Shown here: piece by piece, positions 1 to 11,117 of the stretch
Position numbering within the stretch: position 1 is the stretch's first letter
How the letters are laid out: each line of letters starts with the position of its first letter
Source of the DNA: Gnetum montanum
Lineage: Eukaryota > Streptophyta > Gnetopsida > Gnetales > Gnetaceae
DNA: 64,000 bases
Direction of reading: 5' to 3'
Assembly: GCA_015680685.1 (NCBI GenBank)
Contig: MNCI01036144.1
Span: 188,784-252,783 of the forward strand
Position numbers and translations under genes: made by a program
Notes under the pieces: model-generated
What the model was told of the DNA's origin: nothing
Databases searched by the model: none
What the model saw: the letters and a program-made list of their open reading frames with translations, nothing else

Positions 1-230
1 TACACATCTTGGACCTCATGCACGACTGCCACTGGGACTANCAGGGAGAGCTGCCTCTTATTTATAGACATGGTGGCGGACTGCGATATCGCGTATGCGA
101 TATCGTAGGGAAGGACGCGATATCGCGTACGCGATATCGCGGGGGATGCAATATCGCGTCGGCTGCGATATCGCGTAAGCGATATCGTGGCCTGTGCGAA
201 CCGCGTCTCATCAACTTGATAGTAGGATAA
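1..230 (-). promoter_or_regulatory. U3-like promoter block with palindromic GCGATATCGC repeats
   Basis: Seven near-copies of the perfect palindrome GCGATATCGC lie at about 83-189, separated by short GTA/GG spacers. Read on the minus strand, the cluster is followed at 57-67 by a TATA-like CTATAAATAAG. The same order, palindromic repeats then TATAAATAAG, occurs in both LTRs of the complete family A element (5741-5860 and 18126-18220). I therefore infer the U3/promoter part of an Athila-like LTR or internal promoter cut by the window edge. One ambiguous base sits at position 41. Confidence 0.6.
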
Positions 231-860
231 GATATATTAGTACTCTTAGATAATTCACACATCCCCTTGATGTTACACCATTTTCATTCTGACTTAGTTA
301 TTCACTTTTCTATCTAGGCATAATGATCACAAGTTTATTTTAATTTTATTGTAAAAAGAATGTCATTAGGTCTATGGTAGGAACCTCTTATTATTGGAAA
401 TGAGTGGATGAATGATGTGATCTCACTATATATATAGTTGATCCTTTATAGATTTGATAATATAGGGTGAAATTCTCATTGTTTCAATTGCATCTCATTT
501 ATTCCTTTACACATTATTAGAAAAATCAACAAAAACATATACATGAGAAATAATAAAAATCATAGAAGAATGATAAATAGATAAAAATATAAAACCATAT
601 AAAGAATTTGAAAGATATTAAAGAATGAAAAATGATAAGAAATGTAAAAAGTATAAAAGAATAGAAAAAATATCAAAGAATGTAAAGATTAGTAAGAAAT
701 GTGAAAAGTATAACAAAAATTGAAAACCAAAAAAATGTAAAATAAAAAAGTTAAAATGCACTTATCAATTCCTAATTCAAGATAGGGCACCTCCCCCATG
801 ACTAAACTCATGGACGAGTGTTCGGAAAATGGACCATACATCCTTAGGATCATACACTCT
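230..860 (-). mobile_element. Remnant of family A 3' region (copy 1)
   Basis: This stretch aligns by eye with 3385-3960. Shared landmarks are a TAATGATCACAAGTTTATTT word, CCTCTTATTATTGGAAATGA, and an A-rich run of AAGAAAT/AAAAGTATAA words ending at a CCCCCATGACTA motif (794-805 and 3903-3914). The AT-rich stretch at 10560-11060 inside the complete element is weakly similar and sits just after integrase. No coding potential is visible. It is a non-coding retrotransposon remnant on the minus strand. Confidence 0.7.
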
Positions 861-1350
861 AGGTTTTATTATTTACCATCCTTAGTGATTTAGATTTTCA
901 TTTATTATCCCATGTAACATTGATGATATCAAGTTTGCATTTGTTGGAGACACATATCTTGTTAGACTAGACAATATTATTATTTTAAAGGGTCGAGATA
1001 TGTTTTTGTATTTATTCTCAATTTTAGGTTTTGAGTCTCCATATTCACTACTTGTTGTTGGTGTGTGGTCATGGTTTAGAATATCCTTTTGGAAGCTCTA
1101 AATTTGGGTTATTTTCTTGAGGTAGGAGTAGATAAGTGGGTTAGATGTTTCCATGCATGTCTTGGACAATTTTATGTTCTCATTTCTTAATCACTGTGTG
1201 TCCTCGAGTTTAGTGGTCATTGTTTCTTTTTGCACACACTTGTTTTTCAAATTTTTTGTGGATTGGTGTAAGGATCATGTTGACATTTTAAACTTTTGGT
1301 CCAAAATTGCATCCTTCTTCATTGTCAATAATTTATGGAATTCTTTGTGT
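860..1350. other. Unassigned AT-rich sequence
   Basis: No convincing gene, repeat or LTR end is visible. A short reading frame at 1153-1395 has no recognisable motif and overlaps the antisense protease remnant. This is probably decayed internal sequence of the neighbouring Athila-like remnant. Confidence 0.4.
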
Positions 1351-1625
1351 CTACATGGCTCCATGTTCATCTTTCTTGGAAAGTTTCAAGGATAAGTCTC
1401 TCATTCCTAACTTAGCATCAATTGTGATAAGCCATGCTCTCCTCAAAATGATATGAAAACCCTTGTTATTACTTTTCACATTAATCATAAGAAAATATAT
1501 TGGATAAGATTGCTCATTGATAGTGGTCACCACATCTTCAATATGTCCCAAAGGAATGGTGACTAATTAATCTACAAGCTCTAGTCTTGCATTCCACTTC
1601 TTTAATGGTGATAGGTAAAACAACT
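1351..1625 (-). pseudogene. Athila-like retropepsin (protease) fragment
   Basis: The minus-strand translation contains GHIEDVVTTINEQSYPIYF, then IILRRAWLITIDAKLGMRD and LSLKLSKKDEHG. It aligns residue by residue with the protease at 14227-14670 (GLVEDIVTIVCGWSYPADF, then IIMGRAWLSMVDARLGLQD). The conserved ILGRAWL flap-like motif is altered to ILRRAWL. The N-terminal D[ST]G catalytic segment is not readable here, so this is only the C-terminal half. It shows that positions 1-1640 are a deleted copy of the same family: RT, RNase H and integrase are missing between this block and the 3' region at 230-860. Confidence 0.8.
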
Positions 1626-2210
1626 CAAGAAAATTAATTTGATAGATAAAATGCCTTAAAGTAAAAGTTTACATTGTAATTTGATGGAAATTTAAAGCTA
1701 GGAATAATTTTCTGATTTTTTCATCAAAATCCTACCATGTGACCTTGTTTTGGCAAAGTTCTAGGTCATTTTTTGTGTGAAGGAGTGAGTTTTATAGCCC
1801 ACACATTGTGAATTTCATTTATGCCAATGTGTGAGGGTTAAAATGATTGAAAATGATATATTTTTTTTCTTCATACACTATACCACTTTGTCCCACATGC
1901 TATGCTAACGTATGAGATAGTGTGTGGAGCTAGAATTTCCCACACAAAATTTGGGCAATGAAAATAGCTCAAATATGCTACAAATTTGGTAGCAAAAATC
2001 TCAAAAATTAGTGGCCAATACAATGTAGTTTTGGATGGTGAAAAGTGCCATATACATTGGTGTTTTAGGCCCAAAAATTCAAAAACGTTGGTAGTTCATA
2101 AGTTGTAGCTTTGGGCCATGAAAATAGGTCAAATAAACTCTATAAATGTTAGAAATTTGCTAGAATAAAATTTGGAAAGAATAAAAAAATTGATGTCCTA
2201 CTTAAGAAAG
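1626..2210. other. Unassigned sequence with imperfect direct repeats
   Basis: Words such as GGCAATGAAAATAGCTCAAAT and GGCCATGAAAATAGGTCAAAT recur about 170 bp apart (1955 and 2113), suggesting an old two-copy repeat. No gene is visible. Confidence 0.4.
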
Positions 2211-2320
2211 AATCAACCATACATATATATAGGGGTTTATATGGGATACATCATAGATACAACATCGTCAATGCCATGTTGCAGGACATCATACATTGTA
2301 TCTACGATATCACCTTGAAA
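2211..2320 (-). promoter_or_regulatory. U3-like block of family A copy 2
   Basis: On the minus strand this reads GATATCGTAGATACAATGTA, further GATGTTGTATCTATGATGTA words, and then a TATA-like CATATAAACCCCTATATATA. The arrangement of short palindromic repeats followed by a TATA box matches the blocks at 1-230, 9390-9480 and the family A LTRs. The repeat words themselves differ. The assignment is by position and architecture rather than sequence identity. Confidence 0.4.
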
Positions 2321-3118
2321 AATTTCAATATTTTGAATGATATTTGATGGAAAAATTGAGTCAAATGGATATTCTAGAAGGAATAAGAGAGTCCAAAGGG
2401 GTTCTTGATCATAAGTGATGATCCAAATGTAATAATTTGTTGTCAAAAATATGTGAAACAAGGAATATATGCAAGGTAAGTTAAATAAGTTTCTAGGGGA
2501 TGGTTGGCAAAAATTACCAAATGTGTGATCAAATATGAATATGTAGGAAAGTAATAATTATCATTTAAGTATTCTAGAGACACAAGATTATGTGGAATTG
2601 GTCATCAAGTATGAAGCATAGCAGTCATACAAGTGGATTCTCCCCAAAGTAGGCTATAGCCTTTAGTGTCCTTGTATAACCACACCTATAAATGTCTATA
2701 GGTACTCAAGGAGTTGAATGTAAAACATACCCATCTTTCAAGATACATATTTTAGTATAGCCTCAATGAGAAAATAACACTATATTATGCAAAACCATTA
2801 TATTATGAATATATATAGCAGTGAGGTGGAGTGGTAGTAGTAGTGATTGTAGAGAATTGAATGTGAGGTGTCTTACCATAGGTATAATGAATTTTGTGTG
2901 TGATTCATGGTTAAAGTAATCATTAGCCCTTCTATTCAAGTTCCAAACCAAGTCCATACCACTTACTAATGACATCACATTGTATCATCCCAAAACTAAC
3001 AATCATAAGACCATAACAACTGCAGGGAGTATTAATAGTTGACAAAGAAGTTCAAGGAGGAAGTTTATTAATAGCATACTTTATTATTTTTTTGAAAGGA
3101 GACTTGGTAATTAGATAG
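2321..3118. other. Unassigned AT-rich sequence
   Basis: No gene, LTR boundary or tandem repeat that I can support. It lies between the U3-like block and the 3' region of family A copy 2, so it may be further decayed LTR sequence. Confidence 0.35.
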
Positions 3119-3310
3119 AACCCCTAGAAATTTTTATATGCATTTATTATGTTATTATTGTGTCATCCTTACCAGAGGACTACCTTTAGGCATGGGTAAC
3201 ATGTATTTCTAGTGGAACCCCTAGAAATTTTTTATGCATTTATTATGTTATTATTGTGTCATCCTTACCAGAGGACTACCTTTAGGCATGGGTAACATGC
3301 CTTTCTAGTG
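3119..3310. repeat. Tandem duplication, two units of about 96 bp
   Basis: Unit 1 (3119-3215) and unit 2 (3216-3310) both begin AACCCCTAGAAATTTTT and run through TTACCAGAGGACTACCTTTA to TTTCTAGTG. They differ at only a few positions, mainly a small indel near the start. The near identity makes this one of the younger events in the region. Confidence 0.9.
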
Positions 3311-3379
3311 ACATGGTAAGACATCACTTATTTTGGACATACTCCCATTTTTCTTTAGAATTGAAGTGAATAATATAAC

Positions 3380-4560
3380 TTAATAATAGGATAAGACTCA
3401 TAGTAGTAGCTTTAGAGAATCCACAAATGCCCTTGATGTCACACCCTCTTCATTCCTACTTGGTTCTTCACTTTTCTATCCAAGTATAATGATCACAAGT
3501 TTATTTCAGTTTTATTGTAAATAGAATGTCATTATGGCCATGGTAAGAACCTCTTATTATTGGAAATGAGTGGATGGATGATGTGGCCTCACTGCATATA
3601 TAATTAGTTCTTTAATAATTTGATAACATAGAGTAAAATTCTCATGGTTTGGACTACATACCCTTTAATTCCTTTACACTTTATTGGAAAAATCAACAAA
3701 AAATATGTATAAGAAAGATAGTAGAAACCATGGAAAAATGGGAAGGATAGAAAAATGTATAAAGAATTAAGGAAAATATTAAGAAATGAAAAATTATTAA
3801 GAAATAAAAAAAGTATAAAAGAATGTGAAAAATTGGTAAGAAATAGGAAAAATATAATAAGAATCTAAAAGAAGAATTGGTGCCTAAGTATCAAACTTGA
3901 CACCCCCATGACTATAGTTAAGAGTGGAGATTTGGAAGATTGAATGGGCAGTGAATAGTTTTGAGCCATTGGAAGAGTAAGGAAAGTCATGGAAGGATTT
4001 CACTTACTGAATATTAACAAGAATAAGCTTTTGTAGGTTTGTTGGGTGGGACATTTGCATGATGCTAAATTGGTATGTAGAATGGACGATATAAGGTTTC
4101 TATTATAGAGTTTGAAACTTAGCCTTTTGTGAAACATGGTTGGAAATATAGTAAAGGACTTTATCACTAGGCTTGATAAATACTTATCTTATTTTAGTGT
4201 TGTGTCTACATTTGGAGTATTTTTTATGGACTTCATTATTTATTCGAGCTACTAGTCAATTTTCATCTAAGAGATTTATATTCATTAGGAATTCTTTTGG
4301 GTTAAGCTTAAATCTAAGTCAAGAGTACTAGTAGTAGAAAGGGTATTTAGTTTTGCTTGGATTGACAAGGTAGGTAGTTTACCATAAACTAATTCATATG
4401 GTGAATATCCTATAGGAAGTTTCCAGGTTGATCTATATGATCATAGAGAATCATTAAGTTTAGTGCTCTAGTCCTTCCTATATTAACTAATAGTTCTAGT
4501 TAGTATCCTTGTGATTTCTCTATTAGGATTTTTAGATTGATCATTTATTTAGGTGTTTTC
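3380..4560 (-). mobile_element. Remnant of family A, integrase C-terminus plus 3' region (copy 2)
   Basis: 3385-3960 matches 230-860. The stretch 4080-4560 aligns with 11220-11680 of the complete element, sharing CCTATAGGAAGTTTCCA and CATTAAGTTTNNTGCTC. On the minus strand this is the end of the integrase core and the C-terminal region, with several stops. Homology stops abruptly near 4560, where family B LTR-like sequence begins, so this copy is truncated inside integrase. Confidence 0.75.
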
Positions 4561-4982
4561 ATGACTTTTAGATCATTTTGCATTCGATGAACTTGAGACT
4601 TTCAGAGCAAAGAAAGATGAGAGTCCATAGCCTTCCCCTAGTGCAGATCATCATGAGTAGAGAACCTATTACAAATGACATTCAAGAGTAGATCAGTTGA
4701 GACAGAGAAGTGCAGATCTGGCTGCAGAGCACACCTTACCATCTACATCAAACTCTAAGGATATTTTTGTATTCTTGGGATTTTAAAGCCCACGATATGT
4801 AATTTATAAACCTTTTTTATTTTACAAATTTTTAGAATGCTTAATACAAAGTTTGCAATCTTTTTTATTTTGCCATATTTCTTCATCTATTTGTTCTTAG
4901 ATTTAGTGCTTGGATGATTGTTTCATATGCTTTTTCTTGTTTAAGTTTACACACTCAGTAACAAACTTTTTAAGTCCTCAAG
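4561..4982 (+). mobile_element. Family B LTR, part upstream of the nested insertion
   Basis: The stretch 4745-4982 aligns with the 3' half of the family B LTR at 56640-56800 (ATACAAAGTTTGCAAT-like terminator words, GTTTAAGTTTACA, then AAGTCCTCAAG against AAGTCCCTAGG). The LTR resumes at 18263 with TGATTGGCAAG, exactly as at 56798. Family A therefore inserted into a family B LTR. The upstream part of this LTR (about 1 kb) is missing. Confidence 0.75.
4978..4982. repeat. Target-site duplication TCAAG, left copy
   Basis: TCAAG directly precedes the left LTR terminus TGATGAGTGG and is repeated perfectly at 18258-18262 after the right LTR terminus TTCATCA. A 5-bp duplication is normal for Ty3/gypsy integrases. 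Confidence 0.95.
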
Positions 4983-5887
4983 TGATGAGTGGCTACGTAC
5001 CCCTACGCCCAACCATGAAAATCACGGGAGTTCACATGCGACTCGATCAAATTCCGAAGATTGTAAGTGCTTTGCATACACTAGACCTTAACCAGCAAAA
5101 CCTTGTGTTAGAACGGTCGTTGTCTTCCCAACCTCACATGTGGTGTTCTGATTGCGATGGTTAAGTGAGGTTGAGGCAAATGATTTTTATGGATTTTTCA
5201 CTTTATCTTCTAGCGTCTAATTCTTGGAATGGAAAGTAAGGAATGGAATACTGCAGAATCTATAATTATCCTAATATATATCTTAACTCTTCCTAGCATA
5301 AGTATCCGATCCCATCTTCCGTGCACATCCTGAACATCCCCTAACCACTACTGGGTTACTAGATGTTAAGCATCGCTGGGTTGCCAAGTGTTGGGTTTAT
5401 GTTCGAGATGATCATGCTTATGGTTTCTACAAACTATAAAAGAGCGATAGCAATTAAAATAATAACAATGAAAACTTTAGGAATTATTAAAGCATAGAAA
5501 TATTAAACTATTAAATGCATTAAATGACTAAGTCCAATTGCTGTAAGAAATGCTTGAAAAGCTCGTCTTTATTGCCATTTACGCTAATGGGCTCAAGTAC
5601 ATTAGCGCTCGAATAAAGAGCCAGATACCTTTCTTACACCTACTGTGGGCACTTGGAAAATATTCTAACTCTCGTAGAAAAAAACTGCAAGAGCTTCGCT
5701 ACAATTGCCAAAAGGTCTCTAAGTGTGGCGGGAGCCCACTTATTTATAAGTTGAAACAGGCTTCGCGTAAACGGGGCCATGTCGACGCATGGAAGGATGC
5801 ATCAATAGGGCCGCATTGATGCGACCATGTATATAGGGTCCCGTATACGTGGCCTATTTAACACATCGACTGTTTAGCATTTCATCA
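4983..5887 (-). repeat. Family A LTR, left copy (3' LTR)
   Basis: It is 905 bp and aligns throughout with 17370-18257, starting TGATGAGTGGCTA and ending CATTTCATCA. A TATA-like TTATAAATA lies at 5741-5749 on the minus strand. Upstream of it, at about 5765-5860, are short GC-rich palindromic words (GTCGAC, GTATAC, GGGNCC) where the two LTRs differ most, including an indel of about 17 bp. Confidence 0.95.
5741..5749 (-). promoter_or_regulatory. TATA box of family A LTR
   Basis: The minus-strand TTATAAATA is conserved with 18126-18135 (CTATAAATAAG) in the other LTR and with 57-67. It is the likely core promoter of the element. Confidence 0.6.
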
Positions 5888-5896
5888 TACCCCCAT
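5888..5896 (-). other. Polypurine-tract candidate of family A
   Basis: The minus strand reads ATGGGGGTA directly before the 3' LTR start TGATGAAATG. The run is short for a PPT but is in the correct place. Similar GGGGG motifs preceded by TAGTCAT or TAGTTGT occur at about 794-805, 3903-3914 and 9225-9240; a plain GTGGGGGAG is at about 11030-11042. Confidence 0.5.
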
Positions 5897-6419
5897 GACT
5901 AAGTAAAAACCTGTCCTCGAGTTCCTCTACAATTTGGAAGGTATAGAATTTTTATTACAACACACATGACTTGACACACATGACACATACACACACATAA
6001 CTCGCCAAGTGCTTAAGTGTACAAAGAAGGAAAAATTACAAAATGGTGGTGTTTAGAGATAAAATTGAACACCTTGACAATCTTGGATTCTCTGTCGTGT
6101 TGAAAGATGCAAAAATTGCTAGAGATGATCACACCATCCCTAGGGGCGGTGGTTCTGTTGGACCTTCACTAGCCTTTGGCCCATGTGGTGGTAGTGGCAT
6201 GAACGATGGCTACCCCTCAGTAACTACAACTTCTAAAGGCAACCGAAAAGCCTCTAAGAGGGCCCTCATTTTTTCCTCCTTACTTCTGGGATCATTCATT
6301 GTCCAGGCGGTTTTACCAATGTGTGCTGGGACTGGAACCTCCCAAGGGCATGGCAGCGTAGGGAAGAGTTCTTTCAAATTGATGAACCAGGCTGTGAACT
6401 ATTTTCATTCGATGTCGAA

Positions 6420-8982
6420 CACTCGAATTGATGTCTACAGCTAATGGTAGTCATTCATTCGACGGGCCAAGTTCTCCACGAGTGCATGTTATCCCTCAAA
6501 ACGTGTGCAAAGAACCTGAAGTTCTGCATTTTCTATCTCCAATTTTTGTTTTGTCACCTTGTGCACCTAGAACTCGCCCTTTTATAAAGAATACGAGGCA
6601 GCCACTTGCTTTTCCAGCTTAGACCATGGTCTCCCAGCTATTAGCATAGCCAGATTTGTGTAGAAAAGGTTGGCCAACTCCATGTATTCTGTCATTTCTT
6701 CAATCTGCAGTTCCTTGAGGCGGATCTCAACCTGGTTGTAGGCATTCAACCCATGAAAGATAGGTTTCCATACCTCGCCTCCTTCTCGGAGTTGCTAGAG
6801 TGCTTGGTTCATCTTAGCCTTTACGACTTGAATCTATTTCTCATTCGCTTCCTTTTGTAATCCCACTTGGTCCTTGTAATGATTCTTAACTTTTTCAAAC
6901 TTTACAACCTCGTTCTTGAAAGCGGTGATTTCAATAGCTAATTTTTGTCACAAGGCTCGAACCTCCTCCATAGACAGATTTCTATTTTCAGTGGCCAACC
7001 TCCTCACATTTGCATTCACCCTGACTAGCTCTTTCTGCTTTTGGTAAATAAATTTTTTCATGTGTTCATTATCAACACCAACATTGCGTAGGCGATGAAC
7101 CGCCGTGGTCAACCTAACGTTCTGCTGGAAAACCTCTATCAAGTCCTTGTTTAAATGATATGCATGAGCATCTGCCAAGGACTTATCAAAGATCGCCGAC
7201 TCTCGCTAGTCTTCAACTATTTGAAGTTTGATCTGAAGCTATTGAAAAGCTTCATCTCTGGTGAGCTCATGGTTGAGGAGAGCTAGATCAGCAAGTTGGG
7301 TTCTTAATTGAGCAACTTCTGTTGCCAAGCATTGACAATTAGCTTGAGCAGCTTCAAGTTGCCCTTCCAAGATGAGGCTCTTACCCCTTGTCAAGAGCAG
7401 CTCCGACTAGGTTGTAGTGATGTTTTCTGAAAGGTCAAAGACATCCGAAAGCAGTTGCTCAGTTCCCACCAGTCGGTCCAATAGTTCTTCATGTTGGGTT
7501 GCATTGATCCTGCTACGTGAAGTCCCTATGGATGCCTATATGTCTTCAATTTCATGTATGTCTGGTACAGGTGTCGTCGATGCATTAAGAGCCATAGTAA
7601 TCATGTCAGCAACCACTTCGGCTGCAACCTTCTATCCTTGGTGTTGCATCACTAGGACTATCACCCCCTTTCCATATTCCAAGCGTATCGAGAAAGTAGT
7701 GAAATTTCCTGAGATTTCAGGAAATAACTATTGTGTGGATACTGTTACCTCCTAGATGCTAGGATCAGTTCTTGTGGGTACCTACATTCGGGCGATAGAG
7801 AACATCGGCCCTACCCTTTCTAGTGACTTACTAAGTGAGCCACCTGCTCCAGATGGCTCATTATAGGACAATAGATTGAAGGATCTTCTCCTCCACCTGT
7901 CCTTCTAGATTGCTCTTGTTGGCTCAAGAGTAATTGTCGGATTTCGCATATGTGCTTTGCGATGGTTTGCGAACCCGAACTCATTGTTTATGCGGGCGGT
8001 GGAGGTGGTTGCTGCTCCTCCTCAGTTTGTGTAGTGGCTAGAGTTTTGTCCTTCATCATTTTCCTCCATGAGGAAATTGGGATGTGCTGGAGTGTATCGT
8101 TGTCATACCGTGCTATCCCTGCCTGTTTGCATAACTTTCTAATTAGGTAGTAAAAGGGGAGAGTTCATCTTCCACGTTCGCTTTCAGCGAATCTCTTTTC
8201 AATTTCTAAGAATAATAATTGTGGAAGGCTCATTGGGAATTTCCCACTTAAGGTGGCACATGCATGAGTGGAGAAGGTAATGATTTTACTTGATCTCACC
8301 ATTGGATTTAGGTGGTAAGACGCAATCTTTGAATACACTCTCTCTGCGGTGGTCAGAGTGTCAAACTCTTTGTGATCCACTCCATAGCACCGTCTGATCC
8401 ACTCCCCTTTTACCTCAGGGTTAGATTACTTTGGGATCTCTGCCACATCTACTCCGGTCTCTGGAAACCCCATAGCTTGTGCGATTACTTCCACAGAGTA
8501 AGAGACATAGATTCCTTAATTCTTACTTTGGACCCCAGTTGCCGATTTGTCCAGAAGAGATAGGTCTCTCCTAAGTACCATTCACCACTGGTTGTGATGA
8601 TTGGCCACATAGGAGAATTTTGCAACTAAAGCTTCACATTTTCTGGTGCATTCTTGAGAAATGGTCCAAAGTTTAACTCTTTTAGGACCATTCGTTGCAC
8701 TTCTTGCGGCTTGATAGCATCAAGACATGCTTGGGTCAGGGTGACCTCATGCCGTGGCACTATCCTCAAAGTTTCATCACCTTGCGATTGCTCGCTGGGA
8801 ATCTCCTCTTCTAGAATCTAATGGATAGATTCAACATTAGGTCCTTTGTAGAGGGGGCCGATTACATGGGAGTCCTTTGCATGCTCTAGGTGCTGCACGC
8901 CTCGTCCCCTTCCCATTCGTGGATGCTTGTCCCTAGGTTGTGATGGTCCTTCTCCCCTTGGATGTCTTGGTTTCGGTGCCAT
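6420..8982 (-). pseudogene. Extra ORF downstream of integrase in family A (decayed)
   Basis: From the ATG at 8982 the frame reads MAPKPRHPRGEGPSQPRDKH and then a basic, Arg/Gly-rich start. It continues, with TAG stops in place of codons, through stretches such as DHKEFDTLTTAERVYSKIAS and GKFPMSLPQLLFLEIEKRF. The C-terminal third (about 7180-6450) is heptad-rich and charged, as in KKFIYQKQKELVRVNANV, and predicts coiled coil. No transmembrane helix or envelope-type signal is evident. Athila and Tat elements often carry an extra sense ORF here, sometimes called env-like. The product is unidentified; a structural or nucleic-acid-binding role is only a guess from composition. It lies in the same sense as pol, between a promoter-like block (9390-9480) and the 3' LTR. 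Confidence 0.65.
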
Positions 8983-11060
8983 CTGCAATCAACCATAACC
9001 ACTAATTAGATTATGCACAAGCTACTCAAAATGGCCTCATACACCTTCTTAGTTTGACTAAGTTATGGTGCTGGCACATGCATCCCATTAAATCCTTCGA
9101 CGTATTAATTAATGGGTTAGAACCAAAAACAATAAGGGATAAGTTGAAGTTTAAACTATTGTATTCATTTCTTCCCTTAAGAGGTGAAGAGTCTTAATTA
9201 ATTAATTAATTTTTAATAGGCCTCACCCCCCACAACTAAGAGCATACCTCCGGTTGCTAAAAAGGGGAAGGATAGGTAGGTTAGGATGCGTGGTGGACAA
9301 TGTAAGTGCTTGGAAGAAGAGTTATGGCAAAAAAAATGAAAAATCTCCCCCCAATTTGTTTGTAGAATGAGCCAAGTGTTATGCACAATGGGGGTATATA
9401 TAATGTTTTGTGCTGCATCGACAGGGCTGCGTATATGTAGGGGGCTAGGTATACAAGGCCCCATATATGTAGGGGGTCGCACCCGTTGACCAGCATTGAA
9501 CTGACAAAAGAAAGCCCAAAAAGTAATTAAAAATTACCAAATTGGGACGGTTGAAGATCTTGAGAGACCAGGAACACGGCTGAGGATAAGAGAAAGGTAA
9601 ACTAGGCTAGGAAAGGAGTCAAAGGGAGGAGGGAAAAAGAACTCTACGGAGAAGAAATCTAGTGATGGGCATCATGAAAACAATCAACCAACGAAATCAA
9701 AAGAATGCAAGGCTAACAAGCGGGACCAGGAATATGCAAATGGGTCCTCCCCATAGCAGGTGGTTGCCTTAGTAGCCCTTGCATATCCTTAACACTGGAG
9801 TTCGTGGGCTCTAGGGTTAAGAAATGGTGATCGCAAGTTAACACTCCCATCCATGAGAACTTGCCAAGGCATGAGAAGCTCTTGGAACTCATGACAAACT
9901 TTCAAAACATAAGATGGGTAGTGAGGTGAGTTATGAAGAGAAATGGGTGAAGAGAGAGATGAGAGAACTGGAATTCTAATCATCAATCACATGAAACCCC
10001 GTGTGAAGTTGTGGTTAAGTGACCTGGTAGGACCTTTCCTAAGTTCAAACCCAAAAGCAACCACATATAGTGACATCGCAACAACAGGCAAAGCCTCGTC
10101 CATCCACCAAGTATCAAAGTGCACCCACAGAAAACCACCACTCCAATAGGCATGAGAGGAAGGAAGTGAAATGGGACTAAGTTAGAGGGGATGGAGTGAG
10201 TCCCATAACTAGTTTTGGTGGCCCGTGAGAGGTGGTCTAAGGGGTGTGCTTTGAATTCCCACATAGTTATGATTTTATTTTTCATTTTCTTGTTATTTCA
10301 TGGGAACCACACCATGCAAAGACCCATGCTTGGTTGCATGCATTCGACCAAGGGATGTGCTTTGAATCCTCATGTTTGTTTTTTTGAATTTTTTTGTAAT
10401 GAGGACCACACCATGCAAGGTCGAAGTGCCCAGGAGCTTCCTTGTAGAGAAGAGCATGGAGTGGTAAGAAATCCGTAAGGACACACTAGCAACCCAGGGG
10501 ACAGAAGAGGATGACAAACATTGCATTCCCCTTAAAGTCACACCTGATTCAAACCATTGGATCATCCTTGAGTCTAGGAACTACACAAGTCACACATTAA
10601 TTAAAATGTTTTTAAGTGAATGGGTTGCATGTTGCCAACAGAAGGAAAACCATGGAGTGGGTGAATGGGTGGATGATGTGGACTCACTATGGTTTTTATG
10701 AGGTAAAAATAGATGTAAATTCCAAGAACAACAAATGCGAGGACGGGAGCGAGATAAACTAGGTGGACTATTTCACACAACCCATCGCAACGAAAACCAT
10801 CCACGCTTGACACCTGATGAAAATAAGATGACTTATTAGCAACCAATTGAAAATTAAACACACAAAAATGCATAAATAATCGATAAAGAAATGGAAAAGT
10901 AATTAAAGAAAGGAAAAGGTAATAAGAATTAGCAAATGTACGAACGATGTTGAAAAATAAAAAAATGAGTAAAACAAAAAATTTCAAAAAAAACAATGGG
11001 GAACTTGGTAGGATGGATTAGCATGGAGAACGGTCTCCCCCACAATTGGGTGGAAAGGAG
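8983..11060 (-). promoter_or_regulatory. Non-coding spacer with internal U3-like promoter and PPT-like motifs
   Basis: This 2-kb stretch separates integrase from the extra ORF. Along the minus strand it holds a GTGGGGGAG motif (11030-11042), a T-rich run, and a block at about 9410-9480 of GTATATG/CCCCTACATATATGGGG words. A TATA-like TTATATATACCCCC follows at 9390-9404, then a GGGGGG motif (9225-9240). This mirrors the LTR arrangement (PPT, U3 repeats, TATA) about 400 bp before the ORF start at 8982. I infer an internal promoter for the extra ORF, or an old LTR embedded in the element. Confidence 0.5.
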
Positions 11061-11117
11061 GAGACATGAAAAATGGAATGAGGCTATCTTGGTGATGATA
11101 AGGCGGTAGCACTGGTT

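Noticed and set aside
83-198. CRISPR-like array of palindromic repeats
   Set aside because: The spacers are too short and partly repeated, and the context is a plant retrotransposon promoter.
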